A stretch of 64,000 nucleotides of DNA. Origin: Heliocidaris tuberculata. Taxonomy: Eukaryota; Echinodermata; Echinoidea; Camarodonta; Echinometridae. Numbering within the stretch: position 1 is the first letter of the stretch; the number at the start of each line of letters is the position of its first letter. The notes below the pieces were generated by a model. The model searched no databases. It saw only the letters and a list, made by a program, of their open reading frames with translations, and was not told the DNA's origin. Below, piece by piece: positions 1 to 10,524 of the stretch. Location of the stretch: contig CM046833.1 in the NCBI GenBank assembly GCA_025618425.1, forward strand, positions 2,841,672-2,905,671, written 5' to 3'. The translations under genes and the position numbers were made by a program.

Positions 1-274
1 ATGTATATATCTGTTAAATATTTTAAATCTCAAATGGGATTTTGTATCAGGAAGAAAGACAATTTTGCATTCGGATTAAAAATATCTTTATGTACATATC
101 AAGAAAACGGCAGCCCCCAGGTATTGCTAGCAGACGATAAATTTGCTGGGAAAATCTTAATTTATACCCATCTCGTATATTTTAATGCAAAACTACGTAG
201 GACAATTAGAAGGAATAGATTACATCTTTGAATATAAGTGCATTTATATTTTGAGGTTAATTCCACTTTAATGA

Positions 275-460
275 TGATGATGACAAGTGTGAGGAGGAGG
301 AGAAGAGGAGAAGAATTGGAGGAGCCGGGGTGATAGATCGTGTTCGTAGTCCAGGATTGTTACGGAGAGTTGGTGTTAATGATGACGATGATGATGATAA
401 CAATGAGGATGATAATGATGGTGATGAAGTTGGTGGTAGTGGTGGTGGTGATGATGGCAA
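275..460. repeat. GAT/GGT-rich low-complexity tract
   Basis: Imperfect GAT, GGT and GAGGAG triplet runs. Both strands are open here only because the triplets lack stops. The rest of 1-677 shows no coding signal I can support. Confidence 0.7.
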
Positions 461-677
461 TGATATATATTTTTTTGTATTAAAAGATTTATTGGTCAGA
501 AAATGCTATTGTCCATTGTGTTCGTGTATTAAAATATATTTGTGATTGATCTTGTTATATTTTTCACCCTTATTCATGTGAACAAAAATTCATCTAAAGG
601 GAGTTGCAGATATGAATTAAACTTGACAAAAATTAATTTTGATGTTGTAATTATTATGTTCATATAATTATTTATTT

Positions 678-883
678 ACGGGACCCCGAGGAAGAACAGG
701 TTAGCTATGTTAGTTAATCTGAAGCGGGCCATCCCTCGATCTTAATTTACTTTCTTTTGTATTGTCTGTTAATGCCAATGTTATATTTATACTGTTATAT
801 AATTTCATGTTTATACTTTTAATCTGTATCATTTTTATGATCGTGAATAAAACCAAACCAAACCAAACCAACAACTTGAAACG
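678..883 (+). mobile_element. LINE 3' tail remnant
   Basis: AT-rich 3'-UTR-like sequence ending in tandem ACCAA units (about 860-883). Short tandem tails of this kind are typical of the 3' ends of CR1/L2-like non-LTR retrotransposons. No coding part is left. The family is inferred. Confidence 0.45.
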
Positions 884-958
884 TGATGCTGATGATAACA
901 GTGATGGTGAAAATAATTCTTATTTGCCTCTTATATCACTTGTCAGCTACCCCAGGTA

Positions 959-1147
959 ATGACGGTCAAAGACCAATCCAGTGATGCCATCAAGATCGCT
1001 AAAATCATCACTCTTGGTGTGTTCTTTACTACCATAGTAACCTTTTGTGTGTTCTTTGCTGTGAGATATGGCAGCGTCCCTTCAGCCCCGGTGCAGCAAT
1101 GTCCAATACAACAGGCAGATCACCTCAAATTGATGGACAATGATTTG
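959..1147 (+). CDS. BRICHOS precursor, exon 1 (cytosolic tail and TM anchor)
   Basis: Sixty-three codons ending at the donor TTG|gtacgt. It encodes the short N-terminal tail, the hydrophobic anchor and the first ectodomain residues with Cys84-independent lumenal sequence VQQCPIQQ (Cys48). Lysines before the helix (K12, K15) and the downstream BRICHOS domain fit a type II (N-in) orientation or an uncleaved signal anchor. The in-frame ATG directly follows a CAG that could be an acceptor, so the 5' end is the least certain part. Confidence 0.72.
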
Positions 1148-4100
1148 GTACGTTTTCTGGTGCTAAAATTTGATCGCTTTATCTCGATCTAGCTCTAGGA
1201 TTTTTGCGGTGTTTGTATGTGTTGATTTATGCTGTGTGAGTTGCCGTTTAGTGTTTATATTTTTCTATTAGGATTCATTTTATTTGTCTATAAATACTTT
1301 TGATTAGAGGCGCATGGAATTTAATAGATTTTTAAATCCCAACGTGATCTACAGAAGAAACATCGCTCTAATATTCTCATTTATACTAATTAACCATGCA
1401 ATTTATAAACTGGAATCACTGTTTTAGTTTCACATCAAGATTTTCTCCAAAATTACTTTTTACTGTAAACGATGGCCACGTGCTACGATTAAACAAACAC
1501 GTTCATGATTATTTGTTACCTTGTTCACCTACCTCACGATATGAAAGGTGATTTACAATGCTTTTTTTCGTACACCAATAATGATTCAGATCAAATTCGA
1601 AGATTATATACATTCAGTCACAACCCCCTCCCTACAGAAATTCGGGAGGTGTCTATCCTTCTTTGTATGACAATTATAAATGATTCAAGTCTTTTGATTG
1701 TCTTCTCGTATCCCACAAGACAATCAAACCAGTATCATTCCCCGCTTTTACGGACTTCTCTTGCCCAGAAAACCATAGTCTTTACTGGACCGAAGTACTG
1801 GAACGAAATTGAACCATCTCTTAAACTGATTCCTAGGCTTTCCTCCTTCAAAAAACATTTAAAACAATTGATTGTAATATCGTACACTTGATTCTTTTCC
1901 TATAATCTCAACCAAATTTCCGTCTTCTTCCTATCAATCAAGTACACGTTCTAATAATCCACTATCCAACTTAAATAACTTGTGTGACACGTGGAACCCT
2001 CTGTCCGTATTGATGCCTTTTGTATTCTCCTTTCTTCCTTCTCTCTTCCCTTATGCTCTCTCCTTTTCTCTCCGACTTTTCGTATTTCCTTCATTTTTTT
2101 TCCTTCCATTTTAATAGCCTTGTTTTCTTTCCTTTATTTGATATTTTTATTTCAATATATTTTTTCAAGGCAATGTGCAGTACTCCATATTTTGGATGTA
2201 CAAATTCATTCTGAGTTTATAACTTTCAAAATGTGCTTAATCACCGAGGGACTATGTTTTACAAGCTCTGCTTTTTTTAGTTCCTCATTTCTCATGTTTT
2301 CTTCCTATCTCTTGTATAATCATGTCAGGTTTCGTACATGTACTTGATATTTATTGCCAACGCATTTCAGTTGTTGTATACTACTTTTATGTTATATTGT
2401 AATGTTTTTGTGGGGGTTTTTTTTGGACACATGAGAAATAAAAAACGCTTGAATCTTGAATCTTGAAAGTTGTGAATCGTTTCTTTTACGCTAATTTTTA
2501 CGCTAATGTATGTTGACAGTATCTCTAATTCATTTTGTTTTGTTTTGTTTTGTTTTGTTTTTCCTCAGAGGCGAGAAAGAGATCTGAAAATGAAGGACGG
2601 ACAAATTCTCCATGAAAGATTCACTTACGATCATAAGTCAAATTCAGTCATGGTCCAGACACCCGGCAACATCAGTGGAGAATCACCAGCCACTTTGGTG
2701 ATTGACTATAACAGGGTAGGTATTTAGTAGGCATTATTTCCCTTTTCCAAATTTAAGATGATATCTGTGTTATGCCCTCTTTCATACTCTCTCCCCCGCA
2801 CAATCAGAATCACCCCTCACATTCAGTCTAACCCATGCTCCCACAACCCCACCCTCACACACCACACCCCACACCCCCACCTTCACAAACCTCACCCACA
2901 ACCGACTCACACACATCCCACCCTCACACTTAACACCCCACATCCTTTCTCTCCCACACACATATCCACAAACACACACACACACAACACACACCACACC
3001 CTAACCCTCATACACCACACCCCACATCCTCTCCTTCCCACACACATATCCACACACACACACACGCACACACGCGCGCATACACAACACACACCACATC
3101 CCCACCCTCACAAACCCAACCCAAACCCGACCCACACACACACCACACCCCATATCCTCTTGCTCTCACGCACACACCACTCTTACCCTTACACACCACA
3201 CCCGGGCCCACATCCCATCCACTCACACCACACCCAAAATACCCTCAAATGAATTAAGTAATAGTGATTGCCAATGGCATCCTAGGTTGCCAGTTTGTGT
3301 CTAGTATATAGTGATTCATAACTCAAAATACATTACTACTTTAATAATTGTAGGGTTTTTCTCATTTTTTTTCATCGGTTTGTCAAATGATACTTCTGCT
3401 TTTCTTAAAACCGTTTTTGGGGGACAGCTTCCTCCTTTAAGGATTGCTGCCACGCATGTCTATACGCTTGACAAAAAAGGCAAAATTTATTAAACTAGTA
3501 AAAATTTTATGACTTTTAACATTCGTCCTTTAGGCTCTGGTCTTTGCCCATGTGCAGGATGAGGATACCTGCCTGGTATATTCCCTGCGAGACGACCTTG
3601 GTGAGCTCCTAAGTAAGGAGCTGTCTGAAACAGATAGAAGTGTAAGTCACAGTAAAGTTGACCTCGTATTTGCTGTTTATCAAATATAGTCATATGCAAA
3701 AGTTCAAGACCCCCCCCCCCCCCTCCCATACAAAATACATTAACTTGAAAAAAAAAACTTAAAGCAATTAATCATAGCAATTTATTCACTGATCAAACTG
3801 CAAGAGATAGTGCTTACCCTAATATTTGTTAGAGCTGCCTTGATCTTGGGACGAGAACGTAGGGGCCTTCAGAAGAATCCTCTAAGATTACATGGTCATC
3901 ACGGGAGGGGAGTTTTTATTGGACGACGGCAACTTTTCGGGTAAAAAAAAAAGAGCATCGACCTGAAATTTGAACTGGCAATGTGCACACAACCATAGGC
4001 GCCGGAAGTGGGGGGGGGGGGGGGCAGGGTCGGGCAGTCGCCCCCCCCCCCCAAACGAAATGCATTTTCGCCCCCCCAAAAAAAGCCCCCCCCCCCATAA

Positions 4101-5567
4101 AAAAAAAAATCAGTAGTAAAGGAGTAAAAATCGTGTATATATTAAAAGCTTGATTGCTTTTTTACGTAATTGTAAGCCTTTGTTATCATTTTTCGTATTC
4201 ATGGAGATCACTGAAGACAGATAAAGCATTCAAACTTTAAACTTTAACGTAGTGGAGGTTTTGTATTAGACGCAAGGTTGCCAGAGTTGGCAGAATTCTG
4301 CTTTCTGGCAGAATTTTGACCGCTTTAGCATAATTTGACAAAATTTAGCAGAATTTTAGCATAATTCTGGTGTTTTGTTTTTTTTTGCTTGTCAGAGAAT
4401 TTTCCCGTAAAAATACACCCCGAAAATGCTTGTCAGAGAATTTTGATTTAGCAGTAGGATCTGTATTGTTGTGAGAGGGTGGGAAAGCGTGTGTGTTTTT
4501 TTAGGGGTGAGAAGACATGAGCCCTTGAAAGGTGAGCCCCCTTGAATGTTCCCCCCCCCCCCCCCCCAATCCCAAACTGCTTCCGGCGCGCCTGCACACA
4601 ACAGTCTAGTCCACAGCCTGGACTGTTCGCGCACGAACGCGATCCGTTGAGAAAATAATACACCCCAACGCTAAAACTGAGCCCTTCCAAATCGACCCTC
4701 GCAAACACGGGTGAAATTTTGGGGATCGTGCGATTAGTGGAGAGTCGCGCTCTGTGTGGGATATGCGTGTACAGAACGAGCAGCGTAGGCGAGAGGGGAA
4801 TAAACAAATATAAAAAACGGATAGAATCTAGACTAACAACAGTCTTGCAGCAACACTCCTGATAGAGAGTCACTTTGGGGGAAGTTTGAAAAATGCTTTG
4901 TTTTGCCATGTTGTTTTACAGACAAAATGTCATACAAGACTTGCCTTGGGAAAAGATATTCAAATGGGATCATAGCACTACTCTTAAATACTCATTATGT
5001 AATTATTCAATGAGAAAATGTAACGCAGGCCAAGTGACAGAAATATCAAGAAAATTCCTGGCGGTCTTAAAGTGTTTTGCAATTGACTGTACTAAAAGGC
5101 TATTCTCTTGTCTCATGTCAGCATCTATATCTGTACCCTATTTAGTCTTACCCATATTATTTGCATAATCCTTATTATTTTTTAAGTCAAGTTTTTGAGA
5201 GTTTTGATAGCAGCATGATAATTATTGAGATGAAATGACGTTTATTGAATCGAAATGATAATTTCCTGATAAAAATGATAAAATTCGCAAAAATAACTTA
5301 ATTGTCTTCACCTTTCAAATCACTTTTTAGATTAAATTCTTGTTTTATTTTTTCCAGTATACTTTTTTGTCCTGATCGTTTGTGTTCTCTGATCTCACGA
5401 GCACTGATAACCAATGCTCTCAGTAAGCCCCAACCATAATTTGAGGGGAGAGCCACTTGTCTTTCTTGGCGAGAAAAATTTGAGAAAGCGATGAAGAGGG
5501 CGTCTGGTAATTTTTTTCACCTGTTCTTTCTTTCTTCCTCTCTATCTCTCTCTCACTGGCACCAAAA

Positions 5568-5621
<54 letters not shown>

Positions 5622-6155
5622 TATATAAAAGGCTGTCCATGGGCGGCGATCCCGGGGGACGGGGGGACGCGGGGGGACACGTAAATTTTGAATTTTGAAT
5701 ATTGTTTTACAGCAACCAATGATAAAGGCTATAGTCGCGTCCCCTCGGCCGTGACAAGAAGTCGCCGCACATGCAGTGCCGCAACTTCAACTGATTCTTT
5801 TCGTTCAATTTGAAATGTGAATAAGGCTGTAACTACGGCTTATTTTAGACGTAAACAGTTAAATGGAGTATTTTTTTCCATGGTCTACATTTTTTCCATC
5901 TTTATTTCTTAGGCCATCGACGTGGCTCACGCTGTGCTATCTAGCGACAGCTACGTTGTTGGGGGTGAGATACCTCATGGGTTTGTAGAGAGCTCTAGCG
6001 GACCAATGGTCGATGGTATGTGCGCAGGTCGGACAACTTACTGGCTTGACCGAGTCGACAAGGACAACTCGAATGTGAGAGAGAAGAGAAGGATTTGCTG
6101 GGAATTCGAACTGTGTCTATTAGGGGTCTGTAAAAGACACCGAGCCTGCTTGTAA
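959..6155 (+). CDS. Type II membrane BRICHOS-domain precursor with C-terminal four-cysteine peptide (spliced, 4 exons)
   Basis: Spliced model 959-1147, 2569-2715, 3534-3641, 5913-6155; 228 codons, all introns phase 0 with GT-AG ends. Seen: a short polar N-terminus (1-13), a transmembrane helix (about 14-36, IITLGVFFTTIVTFCVFFAV), an ectodomain linker, then a BRICHOS-like region (about 100-192). That region has Asp109 in the VIDY strand and a cysteine pair, Cys125 (DTCLVYSL) and Cys185 (GMCAG), the usual BRICHOS disulfide. A furin-type R204-E-K-R207-R208 site precedes a four-cysteine tail (209-228). Known: BRICHOS proteins are type II or secreted precursors whose BRICHOS domain chaperones a beta-prone C-terminal peptide that a furin-like protease releases. 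Inferred: the product is a secreted beta-hairpin peptide, possibly antimicrobial. Its length fits annelid BRICHOS peptide precursors and is shorter than ITM2. The start is the first ATG after a potential acceptor (AG at 954-955); an upstream coding exon is not excluded. Confidence 0.82.
1500..2468 (+). mobile_element. Non-LTR retrotransposon 3' remnant (intron 1 of BRICHOS gene)
   Basis: The frame ending at 1891 contains LAQKTIVFTGPKYWNEI and SSFKKHLKQL, the conserved C-terminal tail of CR1/L2/Daphne-like reverse transcriptases (G-P-x-x-W-N, then FKK-x-LK). A T-rich 3' UTR follows and ends in tandem TTGAATC units near 2452-2468. It is 5'-truncated and lies in intron 1. Confidence 0.7.
2532..2562 (+). 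repeat. (TTTTG)n microsatellite at exon 2 acceptor
   Basis: Six or so TTTTG units directly upstream of the splice acceptor at 2568, forming its pyrimidine tract. Confidence 0.85.
2569..2715 (+). CDS. BRICHOS precursor, exon 2 (linker and first BRICHOS strand)
   Basis: Forty-nine codons between acceptor ttcctcag and donor AGG|gtaggt. It encodes RRERDLKMKDGQILHERF and onward, ending with TLVIDYNR, which aligns with the xxxhDfxxg strand at the start of BRICHOS domains (conserved Asp = residue 109). The acceptor's pyrimidine tract is a (TTTTG)n microsatellite at 2532-2562. Confidence 0.78.
2800..3245. repeat. CACA/CCAC-rich low-complexity tract
   Basis: About 450 bp of CACAC, CCCAC and ACACAT units with a diffuse longer period, in intron 2 of the BRICHOS gene. 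Open frames here on both strands are composition artefacts. Confidence 0.85.
3534..3641 (+). CDS. BRICHOS precursor, exon 3 (BRICHOS core, first Cys)
   Basis: Thirty-six codons between acceptor tcctttag and donor AGT|gtaagt. DEDTCLVYSLRDDLGELLS matches the family pattern of a Cys followed by a beta strand and an acidic/leucine helix. Cys125 is the first of the predicted intradomain disulfide pair. Confidence 0.82.
3994..4594. mobile_element. Nonautonomous hAT-like element (intron 3 of BRICHOS gene)
   Basis: Ends CATAGGCGCCGGAAG and CTTCCGGCGCGCCTG are near-perfect inverted repeats, flanked by the perfect 8-bp duplication CACACAAC (3986-3993 and 4595-4602). It contains long G and C homopolymers and an embedded tail with repeated ACTTTAA near 4215-4245. 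No transposase frame. An 8-bp target duplication with short TIRs is diagnostic of hAT. Confidence 0.8.
5571..5630. repeat. (AT)n microsatellite
   Basis: About 23 AT units followed by an interrupted AT run, in intron 3. A G-rich fragment follows at 5639-5682. Confidence 0.95.
5913..6155 (+). CDS. BRICHOS precursor, exon 4 (BRICHOS end, cleavage site, peptide)
   Basis: Eighty codons plus TAA, after acceptor tatttcttag. It carries the second BRICHOS cysteine (Cys185, GMCAGRTTYW), a short charged spacer, the R-E-K-R-R site and the four-cysteine peptide. The stop is doubled (TAATAA). Confidence 0.85.
   Translation, partial: AIDVAHAVLSSDSYVVGGEIPHGFVESSSGPMVDGMCAGRTTYWLDRVDKDNSNVREKRRICWEFELCLLGVCKRHRACL
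6090..6152 (+). other. Predicted mature C-terminal peptide, C-x5-C-x4-C-x5-C
   Basis: If cleaved after R207 the peptide has 21 residues with Cys at 3, 9, 14 and 20. The arms are mirror-symmetric around a LLGV turn, so pairing 3-20 and 9-14 would give a two-disulfide beta hairpin. The first strand is aromatic/acidic (WEFEL), the second basic (KRHRA). Known: arenicin-type peptides are also about 21 residues with an outer Cys3-Cys20 bond. Activity is inferred. Net charge is only mildly positive, so a signalling or self-assembling role is also possible. Confidence 0.65.
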
Positions 6156-6159
6156 TAAA
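6154..6159 (+). promoter_or_regulatory. AATAAA polyadenylation signal overlapping the stop codon
   Basis: AATAAA begins inside the TAA stop of the BRICHOS gene. If used, cleavage would fall about 15-30 nt later, at the border of the MITE starting at 6180, giving an almost absent 3' UTR. Use of this signal is not proven. Confidence 0.4.
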
Positions 6160-6179
6160 AGTGAGCAAATATACTCATA

Positions 6180-6389
6180 GGCCCGAATTCACAAAAGGAG
6201 ATTTGGTTTAAACCATGGTTTAAACCCCCTCCTGGGGTTTTTAAGCGTACGTGCGCACGGAATCCCAACTAATCATATATTTTCTTTGAGCTCGCGCATG
6301 GGCAATGTGCGCTTATTTACGCTTATTTTAGTACGCTTACGGAGGTTTAAACCTTCCCACGGTTTAAACCTCCTTTGTGAATTCGGGCC
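6180..6389. mobile_element. MITE with GGCCCGAATTCACAAA termini
   Basis: A 210-bp foldback element with termini GGCCCGAATTCACAAA / TTTGTGAATTCGGGCC and inner AAACC/GGTTT inverted motifs. It is flanked by ATA on both sides (3 bp, as in PIF/Harbinger-like MITEs; class tentative). It begins 24 bp after the BRICHOS stop codon. A second family member is at 40160-40769. Confidence 0.75.
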
Positions 6390-8726
6390 ATAGGGTTCGA
6401 AGTGTGGTTAACAATCTTATGAAGGGGAAATTATAATAGTCATCTTTAAAAAGTTTTTTATAATCACTATTTTCATGTACAAAGTGGCGATTTTTGTTGA
6501 ATTTAGTAATCTTGTTCACATTGTTTCATTTGATAAACATTTTTATCACCTTTTAAAACTACATGTATATGTAGGAGCGGAAAATAAGAATAATTGGTGC
6601 CAATTTGATGAAGAAAGCTGATTTATTTAGAGCCTAAGATAACTCTGCACTGCTATGGGTTAAAAGGGTTCTCCTCCTTCGGTTGTCTTTAAAAATTCGC
6701 ACAGGTTTAAATGATTACTGTACCTGATTAAATTCGCAAAGTATAAAAGCTTCATTCAAATCAGTGATGTATGAACACGTTGAAGAGCTACTTGATTACA
6801 TTTTTTGAAAATCACGATATGCCTATTCATTGGCGATAGGATCACATGCGAACATGACCCACATGTAACATGAATTTTAAAACCCTGTGAGAAGACTGTT
6901 TTCATCTGTTTCTTTCATTAATAAGGTAAGGATAACACCCTCATTATAAAATAAAGGATGGTCAATGTTTTGTCCATGTTGGGGGTGAAGAAAGGGCATG
7001 TTTTGTATTGAAATGGTACCTGTAATTGAAGCAAATATTTTGCATTTTCTGTACTGAAGTTTCTTTTAAGAACAAAGCGGACAGAAAGGTGATATTTTTC
7101 ATAAAAGTAAAGTAAGTGGCACTTTCAATTGCCAGATGGAAATACAAGGTAGACAGGGCACGTAAGGCAGAAAACTATCAAGATTATGGCAATTTCCCAC
7201 CTCACGAGGGGCACCTTTTCCACCACACGAGGGGCACTTTTTCATCTTTTTAGGGATATTTATTGATTTTGGAAATGTTGGGTGCGCATGCCCCTGCCAC
7301 CACTGGAAATGAGTATTGACCCGTGTTTTATGAATTTCTGATTGTATGCATGCCATCACATAAGGGAATTTCACGTATCATATTTCTTAAAGCTGGTATT
7401 TCTATTTAGTCATTTTCGCATGTGATACTAACGTCTTCACGGTTTTACCCAAATCCGGCACAACTGAGTTTTCAAAATGCTGCTGCTCGGTAAAGCATGT
7501 ACGAATGGATGCCATCAAGGTATCATTTAGAAGTATAATACTTCTAGTTTATGGGGGGGGGGGGGGATATTGTCATAGACCACATAATGTGGTTACAATA
7601 ACCCTTTGTTTTAGGGTTTCGTTTTTTCTGGGACGCACTGTATAGTGCCGTTTGTTACAGTAGTATCCAAAGAATCCACAGTAATTAGCGAGCGAGCAAA
7701 AATTGGGGTTACATTTCCTTTTAAATGACAGTTTCAGTGCTTGCAAAATCTGTTGACTTGCATGTTAAGACATATTATAGAATTAAATTCGTAACATGAG
7801 AACGGCGTTTGGTTTTGGTCTATTATGGTTAACTATTATAAGATACGTGAATATCGTTTCCCCTTCTCTTCATTTTTGAAGTTTGGCTTCATATGCTATA
7901 CTTATCCTCACAGTTTTGAGAGGTCGCTTGCAACAGAGCAGAAAATTTGATAAAATGACAAATGACTGCAATTTGTTGATAATCTACCTTGCAAAGTTGC
8001 AATAGCTTTCTCGCTAGACATAAAACTCTTCTTTCTTTTTTTGGCAATTTTAAGGGGGCAGTTTTCCTTGCCCCCAACCCCTCTTCAAATACGCTATTCG
8101 GCCTCCGATATTACTATACGCCGAGGTTGTACTTCAACCGAAAGAAAAAAAAAGAAGTAAAATTTACAATTCATTTTTAAAAGTCAACTATACTCCGAAT
8201 GGGATGCAAGGTGTGGGGTAACTGTATACATCTAAAATATTGGGAGGGAAATACATTGTATAAAGAAGGTATTTATGTGTATGTCGGGTTGGCATCTACG
8301 ATCTTATGTTTTGCCCCCAAATACCTGAATAACCGTGCATTATTGTTCCTACATGTATATCTCATGGTTTGGGGTGCGCGAATTCGAACGCGTAAAAAGG
8401 TGAATATTTTTATACCCGCAAAGGCCGCAAAGACAATTGGTGTATGCGGTTTTTCTCTCTGTGATTAATGTGTATTATGGAACAAAAGTTGATACAAAAA
8501 ACCTAAGGATGTAATCATGTTAATGGTGAAAATTGATGTATGCATACTATGTTTCATATAATTTATAATGATCATAATAGTATTGATGGCTTTTCTTTCG
8601 TGAAACACAAGAAAAAATATGGCACTTTCTTTAAAGAAATTATATCTGCTATCTCTCATCTATAGTGTTTCTATGTATTGTTAGAATACATTACTTGCAT
8701 TTATTAGAAACATATTTACATGTACT
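6390..8726. other. Intergenic, no gene seen
   Basis: AT-rich sequence with a poly-G run near 7553-7566 and no frame, splice pair or RNA gene I can support. A weak duplication of the phrase ACGAGGGGCAC occurs near 7205-7230. Confidence 0.6.
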
Positions 8727-9006
8727 CAGTGGCGTAGCGAGAGTCTAGCCATTGAGGGGGCACTGGCATTATTGGGGGCACAGGTCTTAATCAGAAAATT
8801 AAATGTGAATCTACGAGGCCACTGATTAGGGGGAGGGTGCGTGAAGGGGTCCAATCGTCTTGTTTTCTCTTCCTTTTCCTTTTCCTTTCCCATTCCTTTT
8901 TTCTCTCTTTTTCTCTTTTCTTTCCGTTTTTTCCTCTTTTTCGTCATTCGATTGGGGGGGGGGGTACGTGCCCCCTCCCCTAGTCGCCTATGTAGCTACG
9001 CCACTG
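8727..9006. mobile_element. hAT-like MITE, CAGTGGCGTAGC termini
   Basis: Termini CAGTGGCGTAGCGAG and GTAGCTACGCCACTG, flanked by CATGTACT / CATGTATA (6 of 8 match). It contains a TTTTCC/CTTTTC pyrimidine block and a G run. Confidence 0.65.
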
Positions 9007-9150
9007 CATGTATATATAACTTTTCGTGATGTTATTGTAATCCTGTTCTTTTTGTATTAATGATAAATAAAGTTGTTTTAGATTACATAATCAGATGTAG
9101 GCCTACAGTTGTACACTTAGGGGGGGGGGGGTTCTTTCTCTCTCTCTTTC

Positions 9151-9375
9151 GAAAATGACGACAAGGTGACTTGAGTTGATTTATGTCATAACAGGTTTCA
9201 AATTAGATTGGATTAAATTAGGCATTTATCCTATGCCTCTTGTAAACTTGTCTTTTTTTAAAACGAAAATGACGACGAGGTAATTTGAGTTTACAAATTC
9301 AATAACAGGTTTCAAATTGAATTTGGTTTTAAATTAGGAATTTACCTGTGCCAAATGTAAAAGGGCCGTTTCTAA
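9151..9375. repeat. Tandem duplication of a ~113-bp unit
   Basis: GAAAATGACGACAAGG ... AACAGGTTTCAAATT recurs as GAAAATGACGACGAGG ... AACAGGTTTCAAATT about 113 bp later; diverged head-to-tail copies. Confidence 0.75.
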
Positions 9376-9719
9376 CGCAAGTTTTCATAATAAAATTCCA
9401 TTTGTCCGAAAACTGAAGGGTAAGAAGTACACCACTCTCTATATCATTCCTTAGATTTCCACAGATTTCTATTTTCAAATCAGTTTGAAACATATATCTG
9501 ACAAAAGTCAGGTGGGCGGAAAAGAGGAACTAGTGAGGAGCGGAAAGGATTTTTTTTTTTATTGTGCTTTCCGGCACGAATTAATGTTGTCTTAAACATG
9601 TTAAACGGATGCAAATTCTGAAACCAAATGGTGATTACAAAAAATACAAAAATCATTGCATTTAATCCTAGTAATTTTAATTAAAAAGGGAATCCCAAAT
9701 GAGCCATATTAAGAAAAAG

Positions 9720-9778
9720 ATTTGGAGAGAGAGAGGGGGAGAGATTGATAGAAGACGTGGGAGTCAGGAGGTCGATCG

Positions 9779-9819
<41 letters not shown>

Positions 9820-9930
9820 GGGGGAAGCAGGTATACAAATACAGAGAGATCGAAAAAGAGAGTAGTAGGGAGAGAGAAATGGAAAAAGAGAGATAAAACG
9901 GTAAATATCGGAGAGGAAGAGAGAAAAAGA

Positions 9931-9965
<35 letters not shown>
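9720..9965. repeat. GA-rich microsatellite block
   Basis: Alternating (GA)n, GAGAGG and AAAAGAGAG tracts, with the longest pure GA runs near 9781-9810 and 9937-9962. Overlapping open frames on both strands are artefacts. Confidence 0.9.
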
Positions 9966-9966
<1 letters not shown>

Positions 9967-10524
9967 AAAGAAATAGGTGGTGAGGATAATTCAAAAGCCC
10001 GATCATCCTTCGACAAAGAGCAATATCGATTTTTCTTCTGGCGCCATCTCTCGACATGCAGGCGTCTCCCTTTTTTAAAGTAGATATTCATTGATTTTTA
10101 AAACTGACTTAATTTTCATTTTTGCGTAGGTGAAGCTTAGACCGGACAAGTTTGTCAAAATTCGACGCTTGCAAACATTCGAAGTAATGATTATTATCAA
10201 TTACAAATTGCTAAAATACAGCCCCGACATAGCACCTGAACAGCTCTCCGAAAGCCGCTGAAATGTGTGACGTCAAAGGGAGGACGTTAATTGCACAAGC
10301 AGACGATGTCCCATAACATCTCACATATTTTCAGTGCCTGTTTTGTCATCTTCTCCTCAGTTATTTCACTTCACTAGCATTAGTCTATTATGTGTAATCC
10401 ATATATTGCCTCACTCTAAACCAAAGACTTTTAATAGTATCAAGACAGATTACTCTCACCTACTTCCGTAGTACATTCGGCAGACGTAAATTGCTGTGTT
10501 AAAATAGACTCGTAAAAATACGTT

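Noticed and set aside
1..231. A 76-codon frame at the left edge as an exon of an upstream gene
   Set aside because: No splice signals or recognisable motif, and the composition is intergenic-like.
2758..3252. His/Pro/Thr-rich frame and minus-strand Val/Cys/Gly frames
   Set aside because: CACA-type low-complexity DNA inside an intron.
9681..10091. Arg/Glu-rich and Ser/Leu-rich overlapping frames
   Set aside because: GA microsatellite on both strands.
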